64,000 nucleotides of DNA from Linum tenue (lineage: Eukaryota; Streptophyta; Magnoliopsida; Malpighiales; Linaceae). The DNA is taken from positions 52,204,162 through 52,268,161 of the forward strand of contig CAMGYJ010000010.1 in NCBI GenBank assembly GCA_946122785.1, read 5' to 3'. Positions 9,702 to 19,423 of this stretch are shown one piece after another. Below the pieces are notes generated by a model that saw only the letters and a program-made list of their open reading frames with translations, was not told the origin of the DNA and searched no databases. Made by a program: the position numbers and the translations under genes. How positions within the stretch are numbered: position 1 is the first letter of the stretch; each line of letters starts with the position of its first letter.

Positions 9702-11514
9702 TGTTTTCCGGGGAGGAAAAACTTGTGTTTGAACTCAATCAATGCACCTTGACTTCTTGAACAACGATTAATAACACGGTCCACTCCTCTCCGAACAATG
9801 TTCGAACGAGGGTGTTTGATGTTTTGATGGTTTTTTGGGAACAAGCTACGTTACTCTACTCCTATGGAGGTTCAGTGAGAGCTCCGAAAACTAAAAGCTG
9901 ATTTGCAGGAAAAAGATAAATTTTGACATAGTGTGTCAAATGATTGGTTGTGGAACCCCTTTTCCCGTCTTTGTTTCTCCTATTTATAGCCACTGGGTGT
10001 AACTGCCTTGGTAACCGCCGTAGTAACTGCTAGCTGGCCTTTTGCTCCAACCGCCTTAGGGGCCGCTTGTCGCTGCCTTGGTGACTAGTTGGTAACCGTC
10101 GCCTTGGGGGTCTCGTCTCGTCGCCCTGTCATGACTGGATGGGGTTGAGGTTCTTTGCTTAGCCTCCATGATGAAGTCTTGATCGCACCCTCGGCTGCTT
10201 GATGACTCCCCACTCTTGTCGTCTTGAGACCGCTACCATCTCATGACACCAATCCTGGGGGCTTGGTCTCCATACTTAGTCTTTGTAGCCTCATCAAGTT
10301 GATAAGTTACACCCTGCCGGCTTGGTACCCCGTTAGGGTGCTACCAAATCGGCCTTGGGACTTTGTCTCCATATGGCCCCATAAGGACCATACATGGTTG
10401 TTTGGTACCTAGTCGGGTGGCCACCTCAGCTAGCCACCATGCCTTAGTAGAATTTCTTGTCTTGTTGGCTTGATACCCTGATGTATGGCTATCAAGTCCG
10501 TCTTGGCCCCCTGTTGCCTGGCCACCAAGTCAGTCTTACCGGCTTGATACCCCCTTGGGCTCATGGGACCCTGTCGCTTTGCTTGGCTGCCAAGCCTGTC
10601 TTGCCGACCCCGTTGGCTTCATACTTAGCCAAATTCATGCTTTTCATGTCTTGGAACCAAGCCATGCCTTGCCGGCTTGGTACCCTCTTGCTATGGCCAT
10701 GTGATTCCATACTTAACCAATTTTCATGTATTTTAGTATCAAGCATGCCTTTTCGGCTTGATACCCCTTTGGCTCTATACTTAGCCAAATTCAATGTTTT
10801 GGCTCTATACGGATGGTCTCCTATTTGGTACCCGGCTTGGTACCCGGTCGTTTGGCACCCATCGGACGGTGTCATGCATGACCCCCCTTGTGCTTGGATC
10901 TCCATACTTAGCCAATTTTCACCTCGGCATCATGTTTGACACCCTTAGACGAGACCCCCCTTGGACGAGATCATGCATGACCCCCTTTGTGCTTGACCCC
11001 CTTGGACGGTGTCATGCATGACCCCCCTTGTGCTGTGGGTCTCAACACTTAGCCAATTTTCGCCTTCCTTGCACGGTGTCATGCATGACCCCCTTTGGAC
11101 GAGATCATGCATGACCCCCTTTGGACGGTGTCATGCATGACCCCCTTGTGCCGTGGGTCTCAACACTTAGCCAAATTTTTGCCTTCTTTGCACCACACGG
11201 CGAAAGGGTACTCGCGATGACCCCCTTGGACGAGACCCCCTTGGACGGTGTCATGCATGACCCCCCTTGTGCTGTGGGTCTCAACACTTAGCCAAATTTT
11301 GTACCAAGGGGTGGAGGCATCGTCCGGCTATGGAGTCACGGAGACGGTCGGCCATCGTATAGAGGAGAAGGGGTTTGGCCACTTAGGCCCAAAAACCCAA
11401 CCCAACAAGGCCCAGCTATCTCTTTTAATCATTAATGTTGAGCTGGCCTTATAAATCACTACCACTCCTTGAAAATAATCAATGTGGTATTAAGTTATTT
11501 TTTAGTGGTAAACA
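9702..11514 (-). repeat. LTR 2 (shared middle LTR)
   Basis: This LTR is 1813 bp, begins TGTTTTCC and ends GGTAAACA on the plus strand. It serves as 5' LTR of copy A and 3' LTR of copy B. It has no private variant: it agrees with LTR 3 at the three sites between offsets about 413 and 936, and with LTR 1 at the sites near 134, 1122 and 1716. Confidence 0.95.
9981..9989 (-). promoter_or_regulatory. TATA box of LTR 2
   Basis: This is the same CTATAAATA on the minus strand. As the 5' LTR of copy A it would drive copy A. As the 3' LTR of copy B it could also start transcripts running into copy A. Confidence 0.65.
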
Positions 11515-11561
11515 AATGCCCCCCAACTACTTAGTGCATAAGGATTATGGACTAAGTAGTT
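11515..11561 (-). promoter_or_regulatory. Polypurine tract and stem-loop, copy B
   Basis: GGGGGGCATT (minus strand, 11515-11524) precedes LTR 2, with the 11-bp-stem hairpin at 11525-11561, identical to copy A. Confidence 0.75.
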
Positions 11562-11946
11562 AACATCAACTAAACCACTTAGCTTCACACCTCGTACGTA
11601 TCAAGCTCACCTCTCAAACACTCCTGCGGTTGAGCTTTGGCTTTATCAAAGTCGATTAAAAGATAAGAAGCCATACTTTTCTCATTAAACCATCAGTAGG
11701 ACTGCGATCTACTTGCCCCCCAAGACAAGTTAACTCCTCATTGCCTTAGTAGCAAATTTTATTTTTATTATTGATGAAGTGTGATACCAATCTACTTGGC
11801 TTTATTGCCCCCATATCAACGTTATACTTTTATCTCAATATACCCTCCATGTCATGGCTAGCTATTTAAGCCATACTTCCTCATGGGGTGTCATGCCATG
11901 CCTTAGGGTGTGGGAGGCGTGGCATGCCGGCCGCCATGGTGGCCTA

Positions 11947-14900
11947 CTAACATTGGACCCCTTGACACCCCACATCCCAAAGAGAAGGGACGTAGGGCTT
12001 GAGATACTTACCATTGATCAATCGATCATGAAACACACCATCTAAATCTTTTAACAAGTAGGCCCCATTGGGCCGGGTGGCATGGACAATGAAGGGTCCA
12101 CGCCAGTTGGGAGACCACTTGCCAAACTTGGGATCCTTTTCCCCAATTGGCAAGTGTAGTTTCCATACTAACTCTCCTTCTTCAAAGGACTTGTGCTTAA
12201 CCCTCTTGTTGTAAGAGCGAGCTACTTTGTCCTTTTGCACCCTGATGTTATCGAGTGCTTTGAGTTGGAGTTCATCAAGATCACACAATTCCAACATCAT
12301 AGACTCATAGTACTCTGAGGGTGTCAGCTCATGTTGCCTCATGTACCTCAATGACTTAACTGTTATTTCGAGTGGCAGGAATGCCTCATGGCCATATGTC
12401 AAAGAGAAAGGGGTCACCTTTGTACTACTACGTGGTGACATTCGATAAGCCCATAAGGCTTCCGACAAGACTTCATGCCACTTTCTTGGGTTATCTTCAA
12501 TCATCTTAGACAATATACCCTTCACCACCTTGTTGGATGCTTCAGCTTGACCATTAGCTTGAGCGTAGTAAGGAGTGGAGTGTATGATCTTGATGCCGTG
12601 TTCTTCGGCAAAAGCCATCACTTCCCCTCCCGTGAACACAGTACCCTGGTCAGCTGTTAAGGTGGATGGCAAGCCGAACCTATGTATTATATTCTCTTTG
12701 ATGAACTTGATAATTTCTCCTTGATTGACCACTGTCATTGGCTTGGCCTCCACCCACTTGGTAAAGTAATCAGTTGCCAAGATGACAAACGTATGTCTAT
12801 CAGAAGATGGTGGATAAATCTTCCCAATCAAGTCCATGGCCCATCCGATGAAAGGTCGAGGCTTGATGATAGACTTCAAGTCGATGGCCGGAGCTCTTTG
12901 CACTGGGCCATGCCGTTGACAAGCCTCACACCCCTTAGCAAAAGCGGCACAATCTTCCCCGATGGATGGCCAGTAGTACCCATACCGGTGGAGTACCCAT
13001 CTCATAGAAGGGCCTGCTTGATGAGCACCACATATCCCTTCATGAACCTCACCCATGGCTTGTAGGGCCTCCTTGCCCCCCAAGCACTTCAACAGTAAAC
13101 CATCTGGTCTCCTTTTGAATAAGACCTCATCCAACAAGACGTAGTTTCTTGCCTTGAATTTGATGGCCCGATCCACATCCCCTGTTGGATTCTTCAAGTA
13201 TGCTATCAAGGGGGTACGCCAGTCACTGGCATCCTCTTCAATCGTAAACACATCTACCCTTTGCTTAAGTCTCGCATGTAGTGGGTTGAGCGTTCGCACA
13301 AAAATTTGCTCTCCCCCTTCATGAGCAAACTCTTTGAACCCCGAAGCTAGTTGTGCTAAGTAGTTGGCCTTGCCATTGTCCTGGCGGGGAACATACTTGA
13401 TGGAGACATTATCAAAGTGGGTAATTAATATTTGGACATAATCAAGATATGTCTCTAGTATGCAATTGATGCATCGAAATTCACCAAGTACTTGGTAGAC
13501 TACTAGTTGGGAGTCCCCTTGGATGTTAACATTTTTGACTTTCAAGTCAACAAGCATCTCCAGCCCCACCACTAAAGCCTCATACTCGGCTTGATTGTTA
13601 GTGCATGGGAGATCAAGTGTAAAGGCAAAGTGCATGGCATGCCCTGATGGGGAAGTGAGGACCACGCCAGCACCCGCTCCAGATCGTGTTTTTGATCCGT
13701 CAAAGTATAAGGTCCAAGGGGCCTCCTCCACCATGTCTATTTCTACCAACTCAGCTGGCACATCCACACATGGGTGGTCAGCTAAGAAGTCAGCCAATGC
13801 TTGGCCCTTTATGGCCTTTTGAGGCACATATTGCAAGTTGAACTCAGATAGTGCAAGTGTCCACTTACCAATCCTCCCATGAATGATTGGCCGGGACAAC
13901 ATGTACTTTATTATATCAGTCTTACATATGAGTTTCACTTGAACAGGCATCAAGTAGTACCTTAGCTTCATACAAGAAAAATATAAGGCTAAACATAACT
14001 TCTCTACAGGAGAGTACTTTTGTTCTGCCTCATTTAACAGCCTACTTAAGTAGTACACGGCCTGCTCATGGCCAGAGTCGCTATCTTGAGCCAACAGACA
14101 CGCTACAGAGGTGTTAGTGGCTGAAAGGTACAACTTCAATGGCCGACGTGGTATTGGAGAGTTGAGTACCGGCGGGGTTTCCAGGTACTTCTTGATGTCA
14201 TCAAAGGCTTGTTGATGCTCTTGACGCCATACAAACTCATCTTCCTGCTTCAACTTCAACAAAGGAGAGAAGACTTGGGTTCGGCCAGCACAGTTCGAGA
14301 TAAAACGTCGAATGTAGTTAACTTGGCCGAGGAATCTTTGAAGCTCCTTCTTATTACTTGGTGGCATGGCCTCAATGATGGCCTTGGTTTTGCTCTTATC
14401 AACCTCAATGCCACGTTGGCTCACAAGGAACCCTAAGAAGTCACCTGCAGACACACCAAATGCACACTTAAGTGGATTTAGCTTCAAGTTATGGCCTCTC
14501 ATACGTAAGAAGGCCATGCGAAGATGAGATAAGTGTTGACTTGTTACCTTAGACTTGACAACAATGTCATCCACATAGACCTCAACCAACTCACCAATCA
14601 AGTCATGAAAGATAGCATTCATGGCTCGTTGGTAAGTGGCACCAGCATTCTTCAACCCAAAGGGCATGACGAGCCACTCATAGCACCCTATGGCTCCAGG
14701 ACATCTGAATGCGGTCTTGTGGACGTCTTCCTCAGCTAAGTAGATCTGATTATAGCCTGAGTAACAATCCATGAAAGAAAAAATCTTATGCCTAGTTACC
14801 GCATCAAGCAACATGTCTGCTACTGGCATTGGGTATTCATCCTTAGGAGTGGCTAAGTTTAAATTTCTAAAATCTACACATACACGTATCTTGCCATTCT

Positions 14901-15483
14901 TCTTTCTAACTGGCACTACGTTGGATAACCACTCCACACACCTGGTTGTCCTGATGAAGCCAGCCTTTAACAATCTTTCAATTTCTTTCTTAATCTCTGG
15001 CAAGACCTCATAAGCAAACCGTCTAGGCGGCTGTTTAAAGGGTTTGAAACCATCACTAATTGGTAATCTATGCTCTACTAACTTTCTATCTAGACCAGGC
15101 ATCTCGTGATAATCCCATGCAAAACAATCCTTAAATTCCTTTAACAAATTAATTAACTCATACCTCTCGGCTTCGGGGAGCATGGCACTGATGAAAGTAG
15201 GACGTGGGTCGTCCTCGGTGCCAAGATTGATCTCCTCCAACACATCACGTGATGTCATAGGCCTTTGGTCTTCTCCAGCTATACCCGGTACCTCGCCTTC
15301 TTCAGGCAAGTCATCTTCGGGAACACAGTCAGCCATCAACACCGCTTCCTCACAAGCTAACCTCTGCTCGCATTGATAGATGGCTAACTTCTCCAACAAG
15401 GCCGTCACTTCGGCCTTGCCCACCACCTCATCTCGAAGTGGTCTACTCATCTTTGACACTCGCTTCAGCTTTAGGTGGACCAT
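11947..15483 (-). CDS. Tat-lineage pol polyprotein, copy B (intact)
   Basis: About 1178 residues from ATG 15483, or 1167 from the ATG at 15450, which overlaps the gag stop. Domains are RT with YVDD, a degenerate first RNase H (LYLSATNTS where an acidic residue is usual), a second RNase H with the first three acidic residues present and the fourth replaced by Asn, then an HHCC zinc site and the integrase D,D,E core. There are no stops. It differs from copy A at HQAGPSMRW (Leu in A) and STLTADQG (Ile in A). Expression relative to gag must involve a +1 frame change or re-initiation, because the frames overlap by only about 40-50 bases. Confidence 0.92.
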   Translation of the reverse strand: MVHLKLKRVSKMSRPLRDEVVGKAEVTALLEKLAIYQCEQRLACEEAVLMADCVPEDDLPEEGEVPGIAGEDQRPMTSRDVLEEINLGTEDDPRPTFISAMLPEAERYELINLLKEFKDCFAWDYHEMPGLDRKLVEHRLPISDGFKPFKQPPRRFAYEVLPEIKKEIERLLKAGFIRTTRCVEWLSNVVPVRKKNGKIRVCVDFRNLNLATPKDEYPMPVADMLLDAVTRHKIFSFMDCYSGYNQIYLAEEDVHKTAFRCPGAIGCYEWLVMPFGLKNAGATYQRAMNAIFHDLIGELVEVYVDDIVVKSKVTSQHLSHLRMAFLRMRGHNLKLNPLKCAFGVSAGDFLGFLVSQRGIEVDKSKTKAIIEAMPPSNKKELQRFLGQVNYIRRFISNCAGRTQVFSPLLKLKQEDEFVWRQEHQQAFDDIKKYLETPPVLNSPIPRRPLKLYLSATNTSVACLLAQDSDSGHEQAVYYLSRLLNEAEQKYSPVEKLCLALYFSCMKLRYYLMPVQVKLICKTDIIKYMLSRPIIHGRIGKWTLALSEFNLQYVPQKAIKGQALADFLADHPCVDVPAELVEIDMVEEAPWTLYFDGSKTRSGAGAGVVLTSPSGHAMHFAFTLDLPCTNNQAEYEALVVGLEMLVDLKVKNVNIQGDSQLVVYQVLGEFRCINCILETYLDYVQILITHFDNVSIKYVPRQDNGKANYLAQLASGFKEFAHEGGEQIFVRTLNPLHARLKQRVDVFTIEEDASDWRTPLIAYLKNPTGDVDRAIKFKARNYVLLDEVLFKRRPDGLLLKCLGGKEALQAMGEVHEGICGAHQAGPSMRWVLHRYGYYWPSIGEDCAAFAKGCEACQRHGPVQRAPAIDLKSIIKPRPFIGWAMDLIGKIYPPSSDRHTFVILATDYFTKWVEAKPMTVVNQGEIIKFIKENIIHRFGLPSTLTADQGTVFTGGEVMAFAEEHGIKIIHSTPYYAQANGQAEASNKVVKGILSKMIEDNPRKWHEVLSEALWAYRMSPRSSTKVTPFSLTYGHEAFLPLEITVKSLRYMRQHELTPSEYYESMMLELCDLDELQLKALDNIRVQKDKVARSYNKRVKHKSFEEGELVWKLHLPIGEKDPKFGKWSPNWRGPFIVHATRPNGAYLLKDLDGVFHDRLINGKYLKPYVPSLWDVGCQGVQC

Positions 15484-18400
15484 CCAAAGCAATCATAGAT
15501 GGTCTCACAATGTCGGCAAGGGGGTCGAGGCATGCCATGCTCAATATCTTAGCACTTGACATCACCACTGTGCACGACCCTCCATCCATATTCTTCACTT
15601 GTAGAGGCCCGAAGTCTCCATGATAGAGTGGAGCCTCGGCCACGTTAGCACCAACTGCAAAGGGGTTGGTGTCTGCTTGTACTACTTCCACCATTCCTTC
15701 TTTATTCCAAAACATCAAGCATTGATGAAGTGAGGATGGGACACACTTGTTGGAATGGATCCAATCCCTTCCTAGCAAGGCATTGTAGCTTATCGCCCCA
15801 TCCACCACAAAGAAAGCAGACTTTTTCTCTTGACTACCAACTCCAATTAAGACTGGTAGTATCCCTCTTGCTGATGTTGATCCCCCATTGAAGCTAGTAA
15901 CGAAGATATCAGTGGGAATCAAATCGCTTGTAGTCTTTCCCAGTTTTCTTAACAGCCTAGTGGGCATCACATTGACAGCAGCTCCATTGTCAACGAGAAT
16001 TCTTGACATCGGCATACCATCCAATCTAGCCTTGATATAGAGGGGCCTCAAATGCCTTAGCATACTTGGCTCCGGCTCCTTGAAAACCACTAAGTGACTT
16101 AACTCATCACTTGTGTTCTCCTCCTTCATGACCCCTTTCCCTTTCAAGGTGGCCAGTTGCAAGACTTCCTCTTCATTCGTCGAACTTTCTTCCTTTGCTG
16201 TCGAACCCTCGGCTTCACCATCAAACTCCCAACCCCAAGCAGGGTTATGGATGGGTGCGGACGATGAAGCTTCAGGACCTTGGTATAACACATAAAAAGG
16301 GTATCTCCCATCATCTTCACCAAGTAAACCAACACTCTTATGGCCTGCTTCATGGAGCTCCTTCAAAATTTTCTGAGAACTCTTTCCTTGTCTCGCCACC
16401 TCAGCAGCTAGATCGATTCTACTTCCCAATCGAGCCATCCTAACACCCCATGGCTCATCACTTGCTTCCAAACGAGCAAATGCCTCGGTCAACTCAGCAA
16501 CGGACCCGTCTGTATCTTCGGCCTCTTCTATTACCTCTTCTTCCTCCACATATCTATCCCGGTCTTCCTCATTGAATTGGAAGACCATAGGTAGTATGTA
16601 GTTTGTGACCACCACTGGCGGCAAACTTCCAAACTGGATTGTCAAAGGTGGTCCTTGGTCATCTCCTTCATCATCCTTTTTGCTTCTATCAAATTTGGGA
16701 TTGGGATGCTCATCTTCTAGCATGTCATCTTCAGCATACTCATCTTCATATTCACCTCCTTCTTCCTGGAAGTCACCCTCAACCCCTTCATGAATTTTGA
16801 CATCACCTTGAACTTGGACTTGCTTCCCTTTGTCAGTCATTGTCACCTTGAGCCCGGTAGTCACTGAGTTGTCCACCTCGATATTTGGTGGAACGAAATC
16901 ATTCTGTGGTGGTGGTCTGATCGTCGCACCAAGTATGACTGGGTACCTCCCCTGCCGTGCTTCGGCATTCTTACGTAGGAATCTCCTCCTTTGAGTCCTT
17001 GTCATCCCCCCAATGGCTACTGGTTGTTGACGACGCATGTCATAAGTATGCCACCCTCCTTGTGGCACATTGGGCATCTTAAAAGTTCTCGCGGGAGGAA
17101 TTCTAACGGGAGGACTTCTAACAGGAGGACTTCTAACGGGAGGACTTCGCATGGAAGGAATTCCATGTGCTATCCACTGCCTTCGTTGCCCCCAAGCTGG
17201 CTGGACGACCCCCTCCACTTGTCTCTGATAAGAAGGGTATCTCGGCCTGTTGGGTGGGCCAAGTCTTTGGTGGGCAGAAGGCCTCGCCTCATCAAGTTTG
17301 AGGCTCTTCTTGCACTGAGCACACAACTTCTCAATTTCATCTGTCATCATTGCGGCCGGGCTAGCCTGCTTTGTACCTGACGAACTCCCTTGTTCATGAG
17401 TGACATTGGAGCTCCCATGTTGAGGTGGCGTTGTATCCAACACCAACTTGAAACGGGGCAACTCAATTTTGGAGAGATCCGGGTTAACCATGTTGATGCC
17501 TACCACGTTGGGAAATGGGTCAGTATCCACCAACATGGCATCCTTCTTTGGTTCCGCGAACTTGATACGCCCCTTCTCAATAGCATCCTGCAAGATATTA
17601 CGGAAAATCACACATGAGTCAGTGGCATGTGACATGCTGTTATGCCACTTACAATACTTCTTTCCTTTTAATTTCTCGGGTGGTGGTATGTTATGCCCCC
17701 CAGTTAACTTGATTTGACCATCCTTGTAGAGTTGGTCAAAAATCAAGTCAGCCTTCGAGACATCAAAGGAGTACTTGCGTGGCTGGATGGGGGCCCTATT
17801 GGGTCTACCCCCTTGCGGCTCGTTTTCAGCCTTAGCCAAAGAAGCACAAACATATGGCTTCCCCGGAGCTAACTCAGCCAGGTCTACTTCCACCTCAATG
17901 GCCTCTTGGCCAACCTGGTTGACAGGGTAGTTAATTGAGGGGAAGTACTGCCCCCTTGATGCACTCCTCCTATTCTCCTCTTCTTGGAGGAGAGACTCAT
18001 ATCTCACAGCACAAGACATGAGTTGGAACAAGTCCGAGAACTCTCTGTCTTGGAATTTCTTCCTTAACTCAAAACTCAAGCCCCCTTGAGCAAGCTTGAC
18101 AAATTCCCTCTCTGTCAAGTTGACAAAGCAACGGTTACGAGCATTCTTGAAGTTAGTCAAAAAATGCTCGACCGACTCCCCTGGCTGCTGGCGCATGCGT
18201 GCCAAGTCAGCCATTGAGACCTCAGGCTCAGATCTATAGAACTGGGCATGGAAGATTTGTTCCATCTGTTGCCAAGTTTGGACAGAGTTAGACGGCAAGT
18301 TGACATACCATGCAAAAGCTGGCCCTGTCAACGAGTTGCCAAAAAGTCTTAGCTTGACAAAGTCTCCCACGTCACCACATTGGACAGTAAACCGTCCCAC

Positions 18401-19384
18401 ATGTTCAACAGTGGACTGGTCACCAGTACCCGTGAAGGTGGCGAACTCGGGCACCCTAAACCCTCTTGGGAATGGGTATAGCCTATCTACCCATTCCGGG
18501 TAAGGCTTACGGTACACAGGTGGCATGGTGGGCCTTACTCCTAATCCAAATTGCTCGGTAAGGAGTTGAGCCACCTGATCCCTTAGGGTATTAGCATCAT
18601 GCCCCCCTTGCCCCCCTGGCGGGACGAACCCCATGGGGTCCACACCATGCCCATGGACTTGGGGTGGTATGGGTGCTGGGTAAGCACGTGGAGGAACTTG
18701 ATCCCCAACACCTAACCTTCCTCCCCCACCCATGTTAGGAGGAGCTACGTAGGGTCTCGCCACCGGGATGGATGGCGGTTGTTCAACATGGGTGTTGAAC
18801 GTAGTGGCGAAATTTTCGCCACGGGGAAATTCCCCAACTCCCACGTTAACTGAAGCCTCCACTTGAGTGGTGGCGGGAATCTCGCCGCGATTCACGGGGT
18901 GAGAGGTTGGTTGGGTTGTCACCGGCGGCGGTAGGTTATCTTGCCGTGGTTGGCCATTCCGGCCACCGACAGGAGAAAAATTTGCATTGTTTGGAGTTGA
19001 ACTTGTGCCATCAATTGGCAAAGCTCGTGATTGTACCACTGGTGTGGTCAAAATTCTCCTAAACTCATCAAAATCATTCCTATTTTTAGTTACAATTTCA
19101 AAAGGTTGACTTAAACGCCTATCTACACAGGAGTTAAGACAATCAATTTGAGAATTTACCTGAAGAGTGTTGCCAGCCAAAGCTTCCCCCATGAATTGGC
19201 GAAGTGACCCAATGGCAGCAACTACATCAACGTTGGAGTTTGGTGCCGGCGGCGGCAAGGCTTCCCCGCCGTCATTGTCACCGGAAACCGCTTCAGCTAA
19301 CCGGCCATGTTCAATGTTGGCCACTTGATCCTCCACAAACCCTGGCGGAGCATCACTTTCCTGATTCTTTCGCCTAGGAGCCAT
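15443..19384 (-). CDS. Tat-lineage gag-protease, copy B (intact)
   Basis: About 1313 residues from ATG 19384 (MAPRRKNQ). An in-frame GTG 12 bases upstream is not a credible start. The protein has an N-terminal coiled and proline-rich region, the gag domain (FAWYVNL...TWQQMEQIFHAQF, about 330-440), a CXXC-containing linker (LCAQCKKS), PPVR repeats, a long Glu/Asp-rich segment, the aspartic protease loop VDNGAAVN, and a C-terminal 120-residue tail that copy A loses to its frameshift. Gag packages the RNA and the protease cleaves the polyprotein. The frame ends in TAG at 15443, overlapping the pol ATG. Confidence 0.9.
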   Translation of the reverse strand: MAPRRKNQESDAPPGFVEDQVANIEHGRLAEAVSGDNDGGEALPPPAPNSNVDVVAAIGSLRQFMGEALAGNTLQVNSQIDCLNSCVDRRLSQPFEIVTKNRNDFDEFRRILTTPVVQSRALPIDGTSSTPNNANFSPVGGRNGQPRQDNLPPPVTTQPTSHPVNRGEIPATTQVEASVNVGVGEFPRGENFATTFNTHVEQPPSIPVARPYVAPPNMGGGGRLGVGDQVPPRAYPAPIPPQVHGHGVDPMGFVPPGGQGGHDANTLRDQVAQLLTEQFGLGVRPTMPPVYRKPYPEWVDRLYPFPRGFRVPEFATFTGTGDQSTVEHVGRFTVQCGDVGDFVKLRLFGNSLTGPAFAWYVNLPSNSVQTWQQMEQIFHAQFYRSEPEVSMADLARMRQQPGESVEHFLTNFKNARNRCFVNLTEREFVKLAQGGLSFELRKKFQDREFSDLFQLMSCAVRYESLLQEEENRRSASRGQYFPSINYPVNQVGQEAIEVEVDLAELAPGKPYVCASLAKAENEPQGGRPNRAPIQPRKYSFDVSKADLIFDQLYKDGQIKLTGGHNIPPPEKLKGKKYCKWHNSMSHATDSCVIFRNILQDAIEKGRIKFAEPKKDAMLVDTDPFPNVVGINMVNPDLSKIELPRFKLVLDTTPPQHGSSNVTHEQGSSSGTKQASPAAMMTDEIEKLCAQCKKSLKLDEARPSAHQRLGPPNRPRYPSYQRQVEGVVQPAWGQRRQWIAHGIPSMRSPPVRSPPVRSPPVRIPPARTFKMPNVPQGGWHTYDMRRQQPVAIGGMTRTQRRRFLRKNAEARQGRYPVILGATIRPPPQNDFVPPNIEVDNSVTTGLKVTMTDKGKQVQVQGDVKIHEGVEGDFQEEGGEYEDEYAEDDMLEDEHPNPKFDRSKKDDEGDDQGPPLTIQFGSLPPVVVTNYILPMVFQFNEEDRDRYVEEEEVIEEAEDTDGSVAELTEAFARLEASDEPWGVRMARLGSRIDLAAEVARQGKSSQKILKELHEAGHKSVGLLGEDDGRYPFYVLYQGPEASSSAPIHNPAWGWEFDGEAEGSTAKEESSTNEEEVLQLATLKGKGVMKEENTSDELSHLVVFKEPEPSMLRHLRPLYIKARLDGMPMSRILVDNGAAVNVMPTRLLRKLGKTTSDLIPTDIFVTSFNGGSTSARGILPVLIGVGSQEKKSAFFVVDGAISYNALLGRDWIHSNKCVPSSLHQCLMFWNKEGMVEVVQADTNPFAVGANVAEAPLYHGDFGPLQVKNMDGGSCTVVMSSAKILSMACLDPLADIVRPSMIALDGPPKAEASVKDE

Positions 19385-19402
19385 CGAATCAAACACACAG
19401 TC

Positions 19403-19420
19403 GTCCCACCAGGTGTGCCA
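19403..19420 (-). promoter_or_regulatory. Primer-binding site, copy B
   Basis: Same TGGCACACCTGGTGGGAC as copy A, three bases from the LTR 3 edge at 19424. Confidence 0.75.
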
Positions 19421-19423
19421 ATT

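Larger units (their letters stand above)
1..11514 (-). mobile_element. Ty3/gypsy Tat-lineage LTR retrotransposon, left copy (A)
   Basis: This element is read on the minus strand and consists of LTR3' (1-1793, cut by the window edge), an internal region (1794-9701) and LTR5' (9702-11514, shared with copy B). The LTR runs from TGTTT to AAACA, with a primer-binding site next to the 5' LTR and a G-rich polypurine tract next to the 3' LTR. It encodes gag-protease and then a separate pol frame with RT, two RNase H domains and integrase. A second RNase H after the first is the hallmark of the Tat lineage. The gag-pro frame is broken by a 1-base deletion near 6089, so this copy alone should not make an intact Gag-protease. 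Copies A and B differ by only a handful of bases in 7.9 kb, so the duplication is young. Confidence 0.95.
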
